Source: Siderastrea siderea
Lineage: Eukaryota > Cnidaria > Anthozoa > Scleractinia > Rhizangiidae
Length of the DNA: 64,000 bases
Assembly (NCBI GenBank): GCA_964030785.1
Contig: CAXIQD010000345.1
Coordinates: 22,706-86,705, forward strand
Reading direction: 5' to 3'
A model generated the notes under the pieces. That model was given only the letters and a program-made list of their open reading frames with translations. It was not told where the DNA came from and did no database searches. The translations under genes were made by a program, and so were the position numbers. The number at the start of each line of letters is the position of its first letter. Position 1 is the stretch's first letter. Positions 7,852 through 20,080 of the stretch are shown here, piece by piece.

Positions 7852-8666
7852 AGCCTCTGGGAATGCTCCAAAATGGGGTTTTTTCCCTAAGGATCTCACA
7901 TATCGCGATTTCTTTGTACTTTTGCACAAAAGGAATTTTTTTCGGATGGTCCCAAAGGGTTTGAATGCATTTGGGACCTTTGCGCATGCAGCCGAGAGCG
8001 GCAATTAGCTTTTTAGGGTCTGGGAATGCCTGAAAATGGGGTTTTTTCCCTAAGGATCTGGCATATCGCGATTTCTTTGTACTTTTGCACAAAAGGAATT
8101 TTTTTCGGATGGTCCCAAAGGGTTTGAATGCATTTGGGACCTTTGCGCATGCAGCCGAGAGCGGCAACTAGCTTTTTAGGGTCTGGGAATGCCTGAAAAT
8201 GGGGTTTTTTCCCTAAGGATCTGGCATATCGCGATTTCTTTGTACTTTTGCACAAAAGGAATTTTTGTCGGATGGTCCCAAAGGGTTTGAATGCATTTGG
8301 GACCTTTGCGCATGCAGCTGAGAGCGGCAATTAGCTTTTTTCTGCTTTTTGGGACCAATTCAAGCCCTGAAAAAGTGCAGCATTTTTTAGTATCGCCAAA
8401 TTCTATAAAAATAGCGCCAAATGCATTGTTTTTTGGTGCCGCAACGGGATCTGAGGTGCTTTTATGCTGGGGCCGTTGCACCAAAATCAGCACTTTTTTG
8501 AGGGACCCACCCCACCCCTCTGAAAACGGAAATATCCACCTTATGGACAAAATCGCAGACTTTCTACACAATAAACTTTTTTTTCTGATAGCCCCGAGGG
8601 ATTTGCATTTTTTGGGGCCTCTGGGGAGCATTTTTAGCGCACCTGAGCACGTGCAACACCTTTTTT
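7852..8666 (+). repeat. HOR 11, k=3, 815 bp
   Basis: Af-Am-Al-B1-B2. The end of Am reads GCGGCAACTAGC (T to C), also in HORs 16 and 20. By eye this unit looks the same as HOR 20. Confidence 0.93.
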
Positions 8667-9318
8667 AGCCTCTGGGAATGCTCCAAAATGGGGTTTTTTC
8701 CCTAAGGATCTCACATATCGCGATTTCTTTGTACTTTTGCACAAAAGGAATTTTTTTCGGATGGTCCCAAAGGGTTTGAATGCATTTGGGACCTTTGCGC
8801 ATGCAGCTGAGAGCGGCAATTAGCTTTTTAGGGTCTGGGAATGCCTGAAAATGGGGTTTTTTCCCTAAGGATCTGGCATATCGCGATTTCTTTGTACTTT
8901 TGCACAAAAGGAATTTTTTTCGGATGGTCCCAAAGGGTTTGAATGCATTTGGGACCTTTGCGCATGCAGCTGAGAGCGGCAATTAGCTTTTTTCTGCTTT
9001 TTGGGACCAATTCAAGCCCTGAAAAAGTGCAGCATTTTTTAGTATCGCCAAATTCTATAAAAATAGCGCCAAATGCATTGTTTTTTGGTGCCGCAACGGG
9101 ATCTGAGGTGCTTTTATGCTGGGGCCGTTGCACCAAAATCAGCACTTTTTTGAGGGACCCACCCCACCCCTCTGAAAACGGAAATATCCACCTTATGGAC
9201 AAAATCGCAGACTTTCTACACAATAAACTTTTTTTTCTGATAGCCCCGAGGGATTTGCATTTTTTGGGGCCTCTGGGGAGCATTTTTAGCGCACCTGAGC
9301 ACGTGCAACACCTTTTTT
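8667..9318 (+). repeat. HOR 12, k=2, 652 bp
   Basis: Two A monomers, the last without the Al marker. By eye it is indistinguishable from the adjacent HOR 13 and from HORs 17 and 21. Confidence 0.94.
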
Positions 9319-9970
9319 AGCCTCTGGGAATGCTCCAAAATGGGGTTTTTTCCCTAAGGATCTCACATATCGCGATTTCTTTGTACTTTTGCACAAAAGG
9401 AATTTTTTTCGGATGGTCCCAAAGGGTTTGAATGCATTTGGGACCTTTGCGCATGCAGCTGAGAGCGGCAATTAGCTTTTTAGGGTCTGGGAATGCCTGA
9501 AAATGGGGTTTTTTCCCTAAGGATCTGGCATATCGCGATTTCTTTGTACTTTTGCACAAAAGGAATTTTTTTCGGATGGTCCCAAAGGGTTTGAATGCAT
9601 TTGGGACCTTTGCGCATGCAGCTGAGAGCGGCAATTAGCTTTTTTCTGCTTTTTGGGACCAATTCAAGCCCTGAAAAAGTGCAGCATTTTTTAGTATCGC
9701 CAAATTCTATAAAAATAGCGCCAAATGCATTGTTTTTTGGTGCCGCAACGGGATCTGAGGTGCTTTTATGCTGGGGCCGTTGCACCAAAATCAGCACTTT
9801 TTTGAGGGACCCACCCCACCCCTCTGAAAACGGAAATATCCACCTTATGGACAAAATCGCAGACTTTCTACACAATAAACTTTTTTTTCTGATAGCCCCG
9901 AGGGATTTGCATTTTTTGGGGCCTCTGGGGAGCATTTTTAGCGCACCTGAGCACGTGCAACACCTTTTTT
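9319..9970 (+). repeat. HOR 13, k=2, 652 bp
   Basis: Apparent exact tandem copy of HOR 12, suggesting a recent single-HOR duplication. The last A lacks the Al marker. Confidence 0.94.
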
Positions 9971-10623
9971 AGCCTCTGGGAATGCTCCAAAATGGGGTTT
10001 TTTCCCTAAGGATCTCACATATCGCGATTTCTTTGTACTTTTGCACAAAAGGAATTTTTTTCGGATGGTCCCAAAGGGTTTGAATGCATTTGGGACTTTT
10101 GCGCATGCAGCCGGGAGCGGCAATTAGCTTTTTAGGGTCTGGGAATGCCTGAAAATGGGGTTTTTTTATCTAAGGACCTGACATATCGCGATTTCTTTGT
10201 ACTTTTGCACAAAAGGAATTTTTGTCGGATGGTCCCAAAGGGTTTGAATGCATTTGGGACCTTTGCGCATGCAGCTGAGAGCGGCAATTAGCTTTTTTCT
10301 GCTTTTTGGGACCAATTCAAGCCCTGAAAAAGTGCAGCATTTTTTAGTATCGCCAAATTCTATAAAAATAGCGCCAAATGCATTGTTTTTTGGTGCCGCA
10401 ACGGGATCTGAGGTGCTTTTATGCTGGGGCCGTTGCACCAAAATCAGCACTTTTTTGAGGGACCCACCCCACCCCTCTGAAAACGGAAATATCCACCTTA
10501 TGGACAAAATCGCAGACTTTCTACACAATAAACTTTTTTTTCTGATAGCCCCGAGGGATTTGCATTTTTTGGGGCCTCTGGGGAGCATTTTTAGCGCACC
10601 TGAGCACGTGCAACACCTTTTTT
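9971..10623 (+). repeat. HOR 14, k=2, 653 bp
   Basis: Af-Al-B1-B2. Af has GGGACTTTTGCGC and CAGCCGGGAGC. Al has GGGGTTTTTTTATCTAAGG (one base longer) and GGACCTGACATAT, the latter shared with HORs 15, 18 and 22. Confidence 0.93.
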
Positions 10624-11275
10624 AGCCTCTGGGAATGCTCCAAAATGGGGTTTTTTCCCTAAGGATCTCACATATCGCGATTTCTTTGTACTTTTGCACA
10701 AAAGGAATTTTTTTCGGATGGTCCCAAAGGGTTTGAATGCATTTGGGACCTTTGCGCATGCAGCCGAGAGCGGCAATTAGCTTTTTAGGGTCTGGGAATG
10801 CCTGAAAACGGGGTTTTTTCCCTAAGGACCTGACATATCGCGATTTCTTTGTACTTTTGCACAAAAGGAATTTTTGTCGGATGGTCCCAAAGGGTTTGAA
10901 TGCATTTGGGACCTTTGCGCATGCAGCTGAGAGCGGCAATTAGCTTTTTTCTGCTTTTTGGGACCAATTCAAGCCCTGAAAAAGTGCAGCATTTTTTAGT
11001 ATCGCCAAATTCTATAAAAATAGCGCCAAATGCATTGTTTTTTGGTGCCGCAACGGGATCTGAGGTGCTTTTATGCCGGGGCCGTTGCACCAAAATCAGC
11101 ACTTTTTTGAGGGACCCACCCCACCCCTCTGAAAAGGGAAATATCCACCTTATGGACAAAATCGCAGACTTTCTACACAATAAACTTTTTTTTCTGATAG
11201 CCCCGAGGGATTTGCATTTTTTGGGGCCTCTGGGGAGCATTTTTAGCGCACCTGAGCACGTGCAACACCTTTTTT
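10624..11275 (+). repeat. HOR 15, k=2, 652 bp
   Basis: Af-Al-B1-B2. Al has GAAAACGGGG and GGACCTGACATAT; B1 has ATGCCGGGG; B2 has GAAAAGGGAAAT, the only copy of this B2 variant in the left half of the window. Confidence 0.93.
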
Positions 11276-12090
11276 AGCCTCTGGGAATGCTCCAAAATGG
11301 GGTTTTTTCCCTAAGGATCTCACATATCGCGATTTCTTTGTACTTTTGCACAAAAGGAATTTTTTTCGGATGGTCCCAAAGGGTTTGAATGCATTTGGGA
11401 CCTTTGCGCATGCAGCTGAGAGCGGCAATTAGCTTTTTAGGGTCTGGGAATGCCTGAAAATGGGGTTTTTTCCCTAAGGATCTGGCATATCGCGATTTCT
11501 TTGTACTTTTGCACAAAAGGAATTTTTTTCGGATGGTCCCAAAGGGTTTGAATGCATTTGGGACCTTTGCGCATGCAGCCGAGAGCGGCAACTAGCTTTT
11601 CAGGGTCTGGGAATGCCTGAAAATGGGGTTTTTTCCCTAAGGATCTGGCATATCGCGATTTCTTTGTACTTTTGCACAAAAGGAATTTTTGTCGGATGGT
11701 CCCAAAGGGTTTGAATGCATTTGGGACCTTTGCGCATGCAGCTGAGAGCGGCAATTAGCTTTTTTCTGCTTTTTGGGACCAATTCAAGCCCTGAAAAAGT
11801 GCAGCATTTTTTAGTATCGCCAAATTCTATAAAAATAGCGCCAAATGCATTGTTTTTTGGTGCCGCAACGGGATCTGAGGTGCTTTTATGCTGGGGCCGT
11901 TGCACCAAAATCAGCACTTTTTTGAGGGACCCACCCCACCCCTCTGAAAACGGAAATATCCACCTTATGGACAAAATCGCAGACTTTCTACACAATAAAC
12001 TTTTTTTTCTGATAGCCCCGAGGGATTTGCATTTTTTGGGGCCTCTGGGGAGCATTTTTAGCGCACCTGAGCACGTGCAACACCTTTTTT
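11276..12090 (+). repeat. HOR 16, k=3, 815 bp
   Basis: Af-Am-Al-B1-B2. The Am-Al junction reads GCAACTAGCTTTTCAGGG. Starts the 3,2,2 pattern that recurs 2,934 bp downstream as HORs 20-22. Confidence 0.93.
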
Positions 12091-12742
12091 AGCCTCTGGG
12101 AATGCTCCAAAATGGGGTTTTTTCCCTAAGGATCTCACATATCGCGATTTCTTTGTACTTTTGCACAAAAGGAATTTTTTTCGGATGGTCCCAAAGGGTT
12201 TGAATGCATTTGGGACCTTTGCGCATGCAGCTGAGAGCGGCAATTAGCTTTTTAGGGTCTGGGAATGCCTGAAAATGGGGTTTTTTCCCTAAGGATCTGG
12301 CATATCGCGATTTCTTTGTACTTTTGCACAAAAGGAATTTTTTTCGGATGGTCCCAAAGGGTTTGAATGCATTTGGGACCTTTGCGCATGCAGCTGAGAG
12401 CGGCAATTAGCTTTTTTCTGCTTTTTGGGACCAATTCAAGCCCTGAAAAAGTGCAGCATTTTTTAGTATCGCCAAATTCTATAAAAATAGCGCCAAATGC
12501 ATTGTTTTTTGGTGCCGCAACGGGATCTGAGGTGCTTTTATGCTGGGGCCGTTGCACCAAAATCAGCACTTTTTTGAGGGACCCACCCCACCCCTCTGAA
12601 AACGGAAATATCCACCTTATGGACAAAATCGCAGACTTTCTACACAATAAACTTTTTTTTCTGATAGCCCCGAGGGATTTGCATTTTTTGGGGCCTCTGG
12701 GGAGCATTTTTAGCGCACCTGAGCACGTGCAACACCTTTTTT
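12091..12742 (+). repeat. HOR 17, k=2, 652 bp
   Basis: Consensus-like unit without the Al marker; same family as HORs 12, 13 and 21. Confidence 0.94.
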
Positions 12743-13394
12743 AGCCTCTGGGAATGCTCCAAAATGGGGTTTTTTCCCTAAGGATCTCACATATCGCGAT
12801 TTCTTTGTACTTTTGCACAAAAGGAATTTTTTTCGGATGGTCCCAAAGGGTTTGAATGCATTTGGGACTTTTGCGCATGCAGCCGAGAGCGGCAATTAGC
12901 TTTTTAGGGTCTGGGAATGCCTGAAAATGGGGTTTTTTCCCTAAGGACCTGACATATCGCGATTTCTTTGTACTTTTGCACAAAAGGAATTTTTGTCGGA
13001 TGGTCCCAAAGGGTTTGAATGCATTTGGGACCTTTGCGCATGCAGCTGAGAGCGGCAATTAGCTTTTTTCTGCTTTTTGGGACCAATTCAAGCCCTGAAA
13101 AAGTGCAGCATTTTTTAGTATCGCCAAATTCTATAAAAATAGCGCCAAATGCATTGTTTTTTGGTGCCGCAACGGGATCTGAGGTGCTTTTATGCTGGGG
13201 CCGTTGCACCAAAATCAGCACTTTTTTGAGGGACCCACCCCACCCCTCTGAAAACGGAAATATCCACCTTATGGACAAAATCGCAGACTTTCTACACAAT
13301 AAACTTTTTTTTCTGATAGCCCCGAGGGATTTGCATTTTTTGGGGCCTCTGGGGAGCATTTTTAGCGCACCTGAGCACGTGCAACACCTTTTTT
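12743..13394 (+). repeat. HOR 18, k=2, 652 bp
   Basis: Af-Al-B1-B2 with GGGACTTTTGCGC in Af and GGACCTGACATAT in Al; by eye the same as HOR 22. Confidence 0.94.
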
Positions 13395-14209
13395 AGCCTC
13401 TGGGAATGCTCCAAAATGGGGTTTTTTCCCTAAGGATCTCACATATCGCGATTTCTTTGTACTTTTGCACAAAAGGAATTTTTTTCGGATGGTCCCAAAG
13501 GGTTTGAATGCATTTGGGACCTTTGCGCATGCAGCTGAGAGCGGCAATTAGCTTTTTAGGGTCTGGGAATGCCTGAAAATGGGGTTTTTTCCCTAAGGAT
13601 CTGGCATATCGCGATTTCTTTGTACTTTTGCACAAAAGGAATTTTTTTCGGACGGTCCCAAAGGGTTTGAATGCATTTGGGACCTTTGCGCATGCAGCTG
13701 AGAGCGGCAATTAGCTTTTTAGGGTCTGGGAATGCCTGAAAATGGGGTTTTTTCCCTAAGGATCTGGCATATCGCGATTTCTTTGTACTTTTGCACAAAA
13801 GGAATTTTTTTCGGATGGTCCCAAAGGGTTTGAATGCATTTGGGACCTTTGCGCATGCAGCTGAGAGCGGCAATTAGCTTTTTTCTGCTTTTTGGGACCA
13901 ATTCAAGCCCTGAAAAAGTGCAGCATTTTTTAGTATCGCCAAATTCTATAAAAATAGCGCCAAATGCATTGTTTTTTGGTGCCGCAACGGGATCTGAGGT
14001 GCTTTTATGCTGGGGCCGTTGCACCAAAATCAGCACTTTTTTGAGGGACCCACCCCACCCCTCTGAAAACGGAAATATCCACCTTATGGACAAAATCGCA
14101 GACTTTCTACACAATAAACTTTTTTTTCTGATAGCCCCGAGGGATTTGCATTTTTTGGGGCCACTGGGGAGCATTTTTAGCGCACCTGAGCACGTGCAAC
14201 ACCTTTTTT
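13395..14209 (+). repeat. HOR 19, k=3, 815 bp
   Basis: Three A monomers; the last lacks the Al marker. Am has TCGGACGGTCCC, and B2 has GGGGCCACTGGGG. Confidence 0.93.
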
Positions 14210-15024
14210 AGCCTCTGGGAATGCTCCAAAATGGGGTTTTTTCCCTAAGGATCTCACATATCGCGATTTCTTTGTACTTTTGCACAAAAGGAATTTTTTT
14301 CGGATGGTCCCAAAGGGTTTGAATGCATTTGGGACCTTTGCGCATGCAGCCGAGAGCGGCAATTAGCTTTTTAGGGTCTGGGAATGCCTGAAAATGGGGT
14401 TTTTTCCCTAAGGATCTGGCATATCGCGATTTCTTTGTACTTTTGCACAAAAGGAATTTTTTTCGGATGGTCCCAAAGGGTTTGAATGCATTTGGGACCT
14501 TTGCGCATGCAGCCGAGAGCGGCAACTAGCTTTTTAGGGTCTGGGAATGCCTGAAAATGGGGTTTTTTCCCTAAGGATCTGGCATATCGCGATTTCTTTG
14601 TACTTTTGCACAAAAGGAATTTTTGTCGGATGGTCCCAAAGGGTTTGAATGCATTTGGGACCTTTGCGCATGCAGCTGAGAGCGGCAATTAGCTTTTTTC
14701 TGCTTTTTGGGACCAATTCAAGCCCTGAAAAAGTGCAGCATTTTTTAGTATCGCCAAATTCTATAAAAATAGCGCCAAATGCATTGTTTTTTGGTGCCGC
14801 AACGGGATCTGAGGTGCTTTTATGCTGGGGCCGTTGCACCAAAATCAGCACTTTTTTGAGGGACCCACCCCACCCCTCTGAAAACGGAAATATCCACCTT
14901 ATGGACAAAATCGCAGACTTTCTACACAATAAACTTTTTTTTCTGATAGCCCCGAGGGATTTGCATTTTTTGGGGCCTCTGGGGAGCATTTTTAGCGCAC
15001 CTGAGCACGTGCAACACCTTTTTT
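14210..15024 (+). repeat. HOR 20, k=3, 815 bp
   Basis: Af-Am-Al-B1-B2 with GCGGCAACTAGC in Am; matches HOR 11 by eye and HOR 16 apart from two substitutions I noticed. Confidence 0.94.
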
Positions 15025-15676
15025 AGCCTCTGGGAATGCTCCAAAATGGGGTTTTTTCCCTAAGGATCTCACATATCGCGATTTCTTTGTACTTTTGCAC
15101 AAAAGGAATTTTTTTCGGATGGTCCCAAAGGGTTTGAATGCATTTGGGACCTTTGCGCATGCAGCTGAGAGCGGCAATTAGCTTTTTAGGGTCTGGGAAT
15201 GCCTGAAAATGGGGTTTTTTCCCTAAGGATCTGGCATATCGCGATTTCTTTGTACTTTTGCACAAAAGGAATTTTTTTCGGATGGTCCCAAAGGGTTTGA
15301 ATGCATTTGGGACCTTTGCGCATGCAGCTGAGAGCGGCAATTAGCTTTTTTCTGCTTTTTGGGACCAATTCAAGCCCTGAAAAAGTGCAGCATTTTTTAG
15401 TATCGCCAAATTCTATAAAAATAGCGCCAAATGCATTGTTTTTTGGTGCCGCAACGGGATCTGAGGTGCTTTTATGCTGGGGCCGTTGCACCAAAATCAG
15501 CACTTTTTTGAGGGACCCACCCCACCCCTCTGAAAACGGAAATATCCACCTTATGGACAAAATCGCAGACTTTCTACACAATAAACTTTTTTTTCTGATA
15601 GCCCCGAGGGATTTGCATTTTTTGGGGCCTCTGGGGAGCATTTTTAGCGCACCTGAGCACGTGCAACACCTTTTTT
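15025..15676 (+). repeat. HOR 21, k=2, 652 bp
   Basis: Consensus-like, last A without Al marker; same as HOR 17 by eye. Confidence 0.94.
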
Positions 15677-16328
15677 AGCCTCTGGGAATGCTCCAAAATG
15701 GGGTTTTTTCCCTAAGGATCTCACATATCGCGATTTCTTTGTACTTTTGCACAAAAGGAATTTTTTTCGGATGGTCCCAAAGGGTTTGAATGCATTTGGG
15801 ACTTTTGCGCATGCAGCCGAGAGCGGCAATTAGCTTTTTAGGGTCTGGGAATGCCTGAAAATGGGGTTTTTTCCCTAAGGACCTGACATATCGCGATTTC
15901 TTTGTACTTTTGCACAAAAGGAATTTTTGTCGGATGGTCCCAAAGGGTTTGAATGCATTTGGGACCTTTGCGCATGCAGCTGAGAGCGGCAATTAGCTTT
16001 TTTCTGCTTTTTGGGACCAATTCAAGCCCTGAAAAAGTGCAGCATTTTTTAGTATCGCCAAATTCTATAAAAATAGCGCCAAATGCATTGTTTTTTGGTG
16101 CCGCAACGGGATCTGAGGTGCTTTTATGCTGGGGCCGTTGCACCAAAATCAGCACTTTTTTGAGGGACCCACCCCACCCCTCTGAAAACGGAAATATCCA
16201 CCTTATGGACAAAATCGCAGACTTTCTACACAATAAACTTTTTTTTCTGATAGCCCCGAGGGATTTGCATTTTTTGGGGCCTCTGGGGAGCATTTTTAGC
16301 GCACCTGAGCACGTGCAACACCTTTTTT
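15677..16328 (+). repeat. HOR 22, k=2, 652 bp
   Basis: Af-Al-B1-B2 with GGGACTTTTGCGC and GGACCTGACATAT; copy of HOR 18 at +2,934 bp. Confidence 0.94.
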
Positions 16329-17143
16329 AGCCTCTGGGAATGCTCCAAAATGGGGTTTTTTCCCTAAGGATCTCACATATCGCGATTTCTTTGTACTTTT
16401 GCACAAAAGGAATTTTTTTCGGATGGTCCCAAAGGGTTTGAATGCATTTGGGACCTTTGCGCATGCAGCTGAGAGCGGCAATTAGCTTTTTAGGGTCTGG
16501 GAATGCCTGAAAATGGGGTTTTTTCCCTAAGGATCTGGCATATCGCGATTTCTTTGTACTTTTGCACAAAAGGAATTTTTGTCGGATGGTCCCAAAGGGT
16601 TTGAATGCATTTGGGACCTTTGCGCATGCAGCCGAGAGCGACAATTAGCTTTTTAGGGTCTGGGAATGCCTGAAAATGGGGTTTTTTCCCTAAGGATCTG
16701 GCATATCGCGATTTCTTTGTACTTTTGCACAAAAGGAATTTTTGTCGGATGGTCCCAAAGGGTTTGAATGCATTTGGGACCTTTGCGCATGCAGCTGAGA
16801 GCGGCAATTAGCTTTTTTCTGCTTTTTGGGACCAATTCAAGCCCTGAAAAAGTGCAGCATTTTTTAGTATCGCCAAATTCTATAAAAATAGCGCCAAATG
16901 CATTGTTTTTTGGTGCCGCAACGGGATCTGAGGTGCTTTTATGCTGGGGCCGTTGCACCAAAATCAGCACTTTTTTGAGGGACCCACCCCACCCCTCTGA
17001 AAACGGAAATATCCACCTTATGGACAAAATCGCAGACTTTCTACACAATAAACTTTTTTTTCTGATAGCCCCGAGGGATTTGCATTTTTTGGGGCCTCTG
17101 GGGAGCATTTTTAGCGCACCTGAGCACGTGCAACACCTTTTTT
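16329..17143 (+). repeat. HOR 23, k=3, 815 bp
   Basis: Both the second and third A monomers carry the Al marker. The second has GAGAGCGACAATTAG (G to A), found elsewhere only in HOR 24. Confidence 0.94.
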
Positions 17144-17959
17144 AGCCTCTGGGAATGCTCCAAAATGGGGTTTTTTTCTCTAAGGATCTCCCATATCGCG
17201 ATTTCTTTGTACTTTTGCACAAAAGGAATTTTTTTCGGATGGTCCCAAAGGGTTTGAATGCATTTGGGACCTTTGCGCATGCAGCTGAGAGCGGCAATTA
17301 GCTTTTTAGGGTCTGGGAATGCCTGAAAATGGGGTTTTTTCCCTAAGGATCTGGCATATCGCGATTTCTTTGTACTTTTGCACAAAAGGAATTTTTGTCG
17401 GATGGTCCCAAAGGGTTTGAATGCATTTGGGACCTTTGCGCATGCAGCCGAGAGCGACAATTAGCTTTTTAGGGTCTGGGAATGCCTGAAAATGGGGTTT
17501 TTTCCCTAAGGATCTGGCATATCGCGATTTCTTTGTACTTTTGCACAAAAGGAATTTTTGTCGGATGGTCCCAAAGGGTTTGAATGCATTTGGGACCTTT
17601 GCGCATGCAGCTGAGAGCGGCAATTAGCTTTTTTCTGCTTTTTGGGACCAATTCAAGCCCTGAAAAAGTGCAGCATTTTTTAGTATCGCCAAATTCTATA
17701 AAAATAGCGCCAAATGCATTGTTTTTTGGTGCCGCAACGGGATCTGAGGTGCTTTTATGCTGGGGCCGTTGCACCAAAATCAGCACTTTTTTGAGGGACC
17801 CACCCCACCCCTCTGAAAACGGAAATATCCACCTTATGGACAAAATCGCAGACTTTCTACACAATAAACTTTTTTTTCTGATAGCCCCGAGGGATTTGCA
17901 TTTTTTGGGGCCTCTGGGGAGCATTTTTAGCGCACCTGAGCACGTGCAACACCTTTTTT
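17144..17959 (+). repeat. HOR 24, k=3, 816 bp
   Basis: Near copy of HOR 23 (GAGAGCGACAATTAG, two Al-type monomers). Af differs, with GGGGTTTTTTTCTCTAAGG (one base longer) and CTCCCAT, shared with HOR 25. The unit looks like a junction between two lineages. Confidence 0.93.
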
Positions 17960-18612
17960 AGCCTCTGGGAATGCTCCAAAATGGGGTTTTTTTCTCTAAG
18001 GATCTCCCATATCGCGATTTCTTTGTACTTTTGCACAAAAGGAATTTTTTTCGGATGGTCCCAAAGGGTTTGAATGCATTTGGGACCTTTGCGCATGCAG
18101 CTGAGAGCGGCAATTAGCTTTTTAGGGTCTGGGAATGCCTGAAAATGGGGTTTTTTCCCTAAGGATCTGGCATATCGCGATTTCTTTGTACTTTTGCACA
18201 AAAGGAATTTTTTTCGGATGGTCCCAAAGGGTTTGAATGCATTTGGGACCTTTGCGCATGCAGCTGAGAGCGGCAATTAGCTTTTTTCTGCTTTTTGGGA
18301 CCAATTCAAGCCCTGAAAAAGTGCAGCATTTTTTAGTATCGCCAAATTCTATAAAAATAGCGCCAAATGCATTGTTTTTTGGTGCCGCAACGGGATCTGA
18401 GGTGCTTTTATGCTGGGGCCGTTGCACCAAAATCAGCACTTTTTTGAGGGACCCACCCCACCCCTCTGAAAACGGAAATATCCACCTTATGGACAAAATC
18501 GCAGACTTTCTACACAATAAACTTTTTTTTCTGATAGCCCCGAGGGATTTGCATTTTTTGGGGCCTCTGGGGAGCATTTTTAGCGCACCTGAGCACGTGC
18601 AACACCTTTTTT
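17960..18612 (+). repeat. HOR 25, k=2, 653 bp
   Basis: Af with GGGGTTTTTTTCTCTAAGG and CTCCCAT, as in HOR 24; the last A lacks the Al marker. Confidence 0.93.
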
Positions 18613-19264
18613 AGCCTCTGGGAATGCTCCAAAATGGGGTTTTTTCCCTAAGGATCTCACATATCGCGATTTCTTTGTACTTTTGCACAAAAGGAATTTT
18701 TTTCGGATGGTCCCAAAGGGTTTGAATGCATTTGGGACCTTTGCGCATGCAGCCGAGAGCGGCAATTAGCTTTTTAGGGTCTGGGAATGCCTGAAAATGG
18801 GGTTTTTTCCCTAAGGATCTGGCATATCGCGATTTCTTTGTACTTTTGCACAAAAGGAATTTTTGTCGGATGGTCCCAAAGGGTTTGAATGCATTTGGGA
18901 CCTTTGCGCATGCAGCTGAGAGCGGCAATTAGCTTTTTTCTGCTTTTTGGGACCAATTCAAGCCCTGAAAAAGTGCAGCATTTTTTAGTATCGCCAAATT
19001 CTATAAAAATAGCGCCAAATGCATTGTTTTTTGGTGCCGCAACGGGATCTGAGGTGCTTTTATGCTGGGGCCGTTGCACCAAAATCAGCACTTTTTTGAG
19101 GGACCCACCCCACCCCTCTGAAAACGGAAATATCCACCTTATGGACAAAATCGCAGACTTTCTACACAATAAACTTTTTTTTCTGATAGCCCCGAGGGAT
19201 TTGCATTTTTTGGGGCCTCTGGGGAGCATTTTTAGCGCACCTGAGCACGTGCAACACCTTTTTT
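18613..19264 (+). repeat. HOR 26, k=2, 652 bp
   Basis: Near-consensus Af-Al-B1-B2 with CAGCCG in Af. Confidence 0.94.
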
Positions 19265-20080
19265 AGCCTCTGGGAATGCTCCAAAATGGGGTTTTTTCCC
19301 TAAGGATCTCACATATCGCGATTTCTTTGTACTTTTGCACAAAAGGAATTTTTTTCGGATGGTCCCAAAGGGTTTGAATGCATTTGGGACCTTTGCGCAT
19401 GCAGCTGAGAGCGGCAATTAGCTTTTTAGGGTCTGGGAATGCCTGAAAATGGGGTTTTTTCCCTAAGGATCTGGCATATCGCGATTTCTTTGTACTTTTG
19501 CACAAAAGGAATTTTTTTCGGATGGTCCCAAAGGGTTTGAATGCATTTGGGACCTTTGCGCATGCAGCCGAGAGCGGCAATTAGCTTTTTAGGGTCTGGG
19601 AATGCCTGAAAATGGGGTTTTTTCCCTAAGGATCTTGCATATCGCGATTTCTTTGTACTTTTGCACAAAAGGAATTTTTGTCGGATGGTCCCAAAGGGTT
19701 TGAATGCATTTGGGACCTTTGCGCATGCAGCTGAGAGCGGCAATTAGCTTTTTTCTGCTTTTTTGCGACCAATTCAAGCCCTGAAAAAGTGCAGCATTTT
19801 TTAGTATCGCCAAATTCTATAAAAATAGCGCCAAATGCATTGTTTTTTGGTGCCGCAACGGGATCTGAGGTGCTTTTATGCTGGGGCCGTTGCACCAAAA
19901 TCAGCACTTTTTTGAGGGACCCACCCCACCCCTTTGAAAACGGAAATATCCACCTTATGGACAAAATCGCAGACTTTCTACACAATAAACTTTTTTTTCT
20001 GATAGCCCCGAGGGATTTGCATTTTTTGGGGCCTCTGGGGAGCATTTTTAGCGCACCTGAGCACGTGCAACACCCCTTTT
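19265..20080 (+). repeat. HOR 27, k=3, 816 bp
   Basis: Af-Am-Al-B1-B2. Al has GGATCTTGCAT, B1 CTTTTTTGCGACC (as in HOR 3), B2 CCCCTTTGAAAAC, and the end reads ACACCCCTTTT. Confidence 0.93.

Larger units (their letters stand above)
11276..13394 (+). repeat. 2.12 kb duplicated segment, copy 1 (HORs 16-18, k=3,2,2)
   Basis: Recurs at 14210-16328 (+2,934 bp). Markers: GCAACTAGC, a k=2 unit without Al marker, then GGACCTGACATAT. Confidence 0.92.
14210..16328 (+). repeat. 2.12 kb duplicated segment, copy 2 (HORs 20-22, k=3,2,2)
   Basis: Copy of 11276-13394. A third, expanded version is HORs 11-14 (7852-10623), which has two consecutive copies of the middle unit. Confidence 0.92.
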
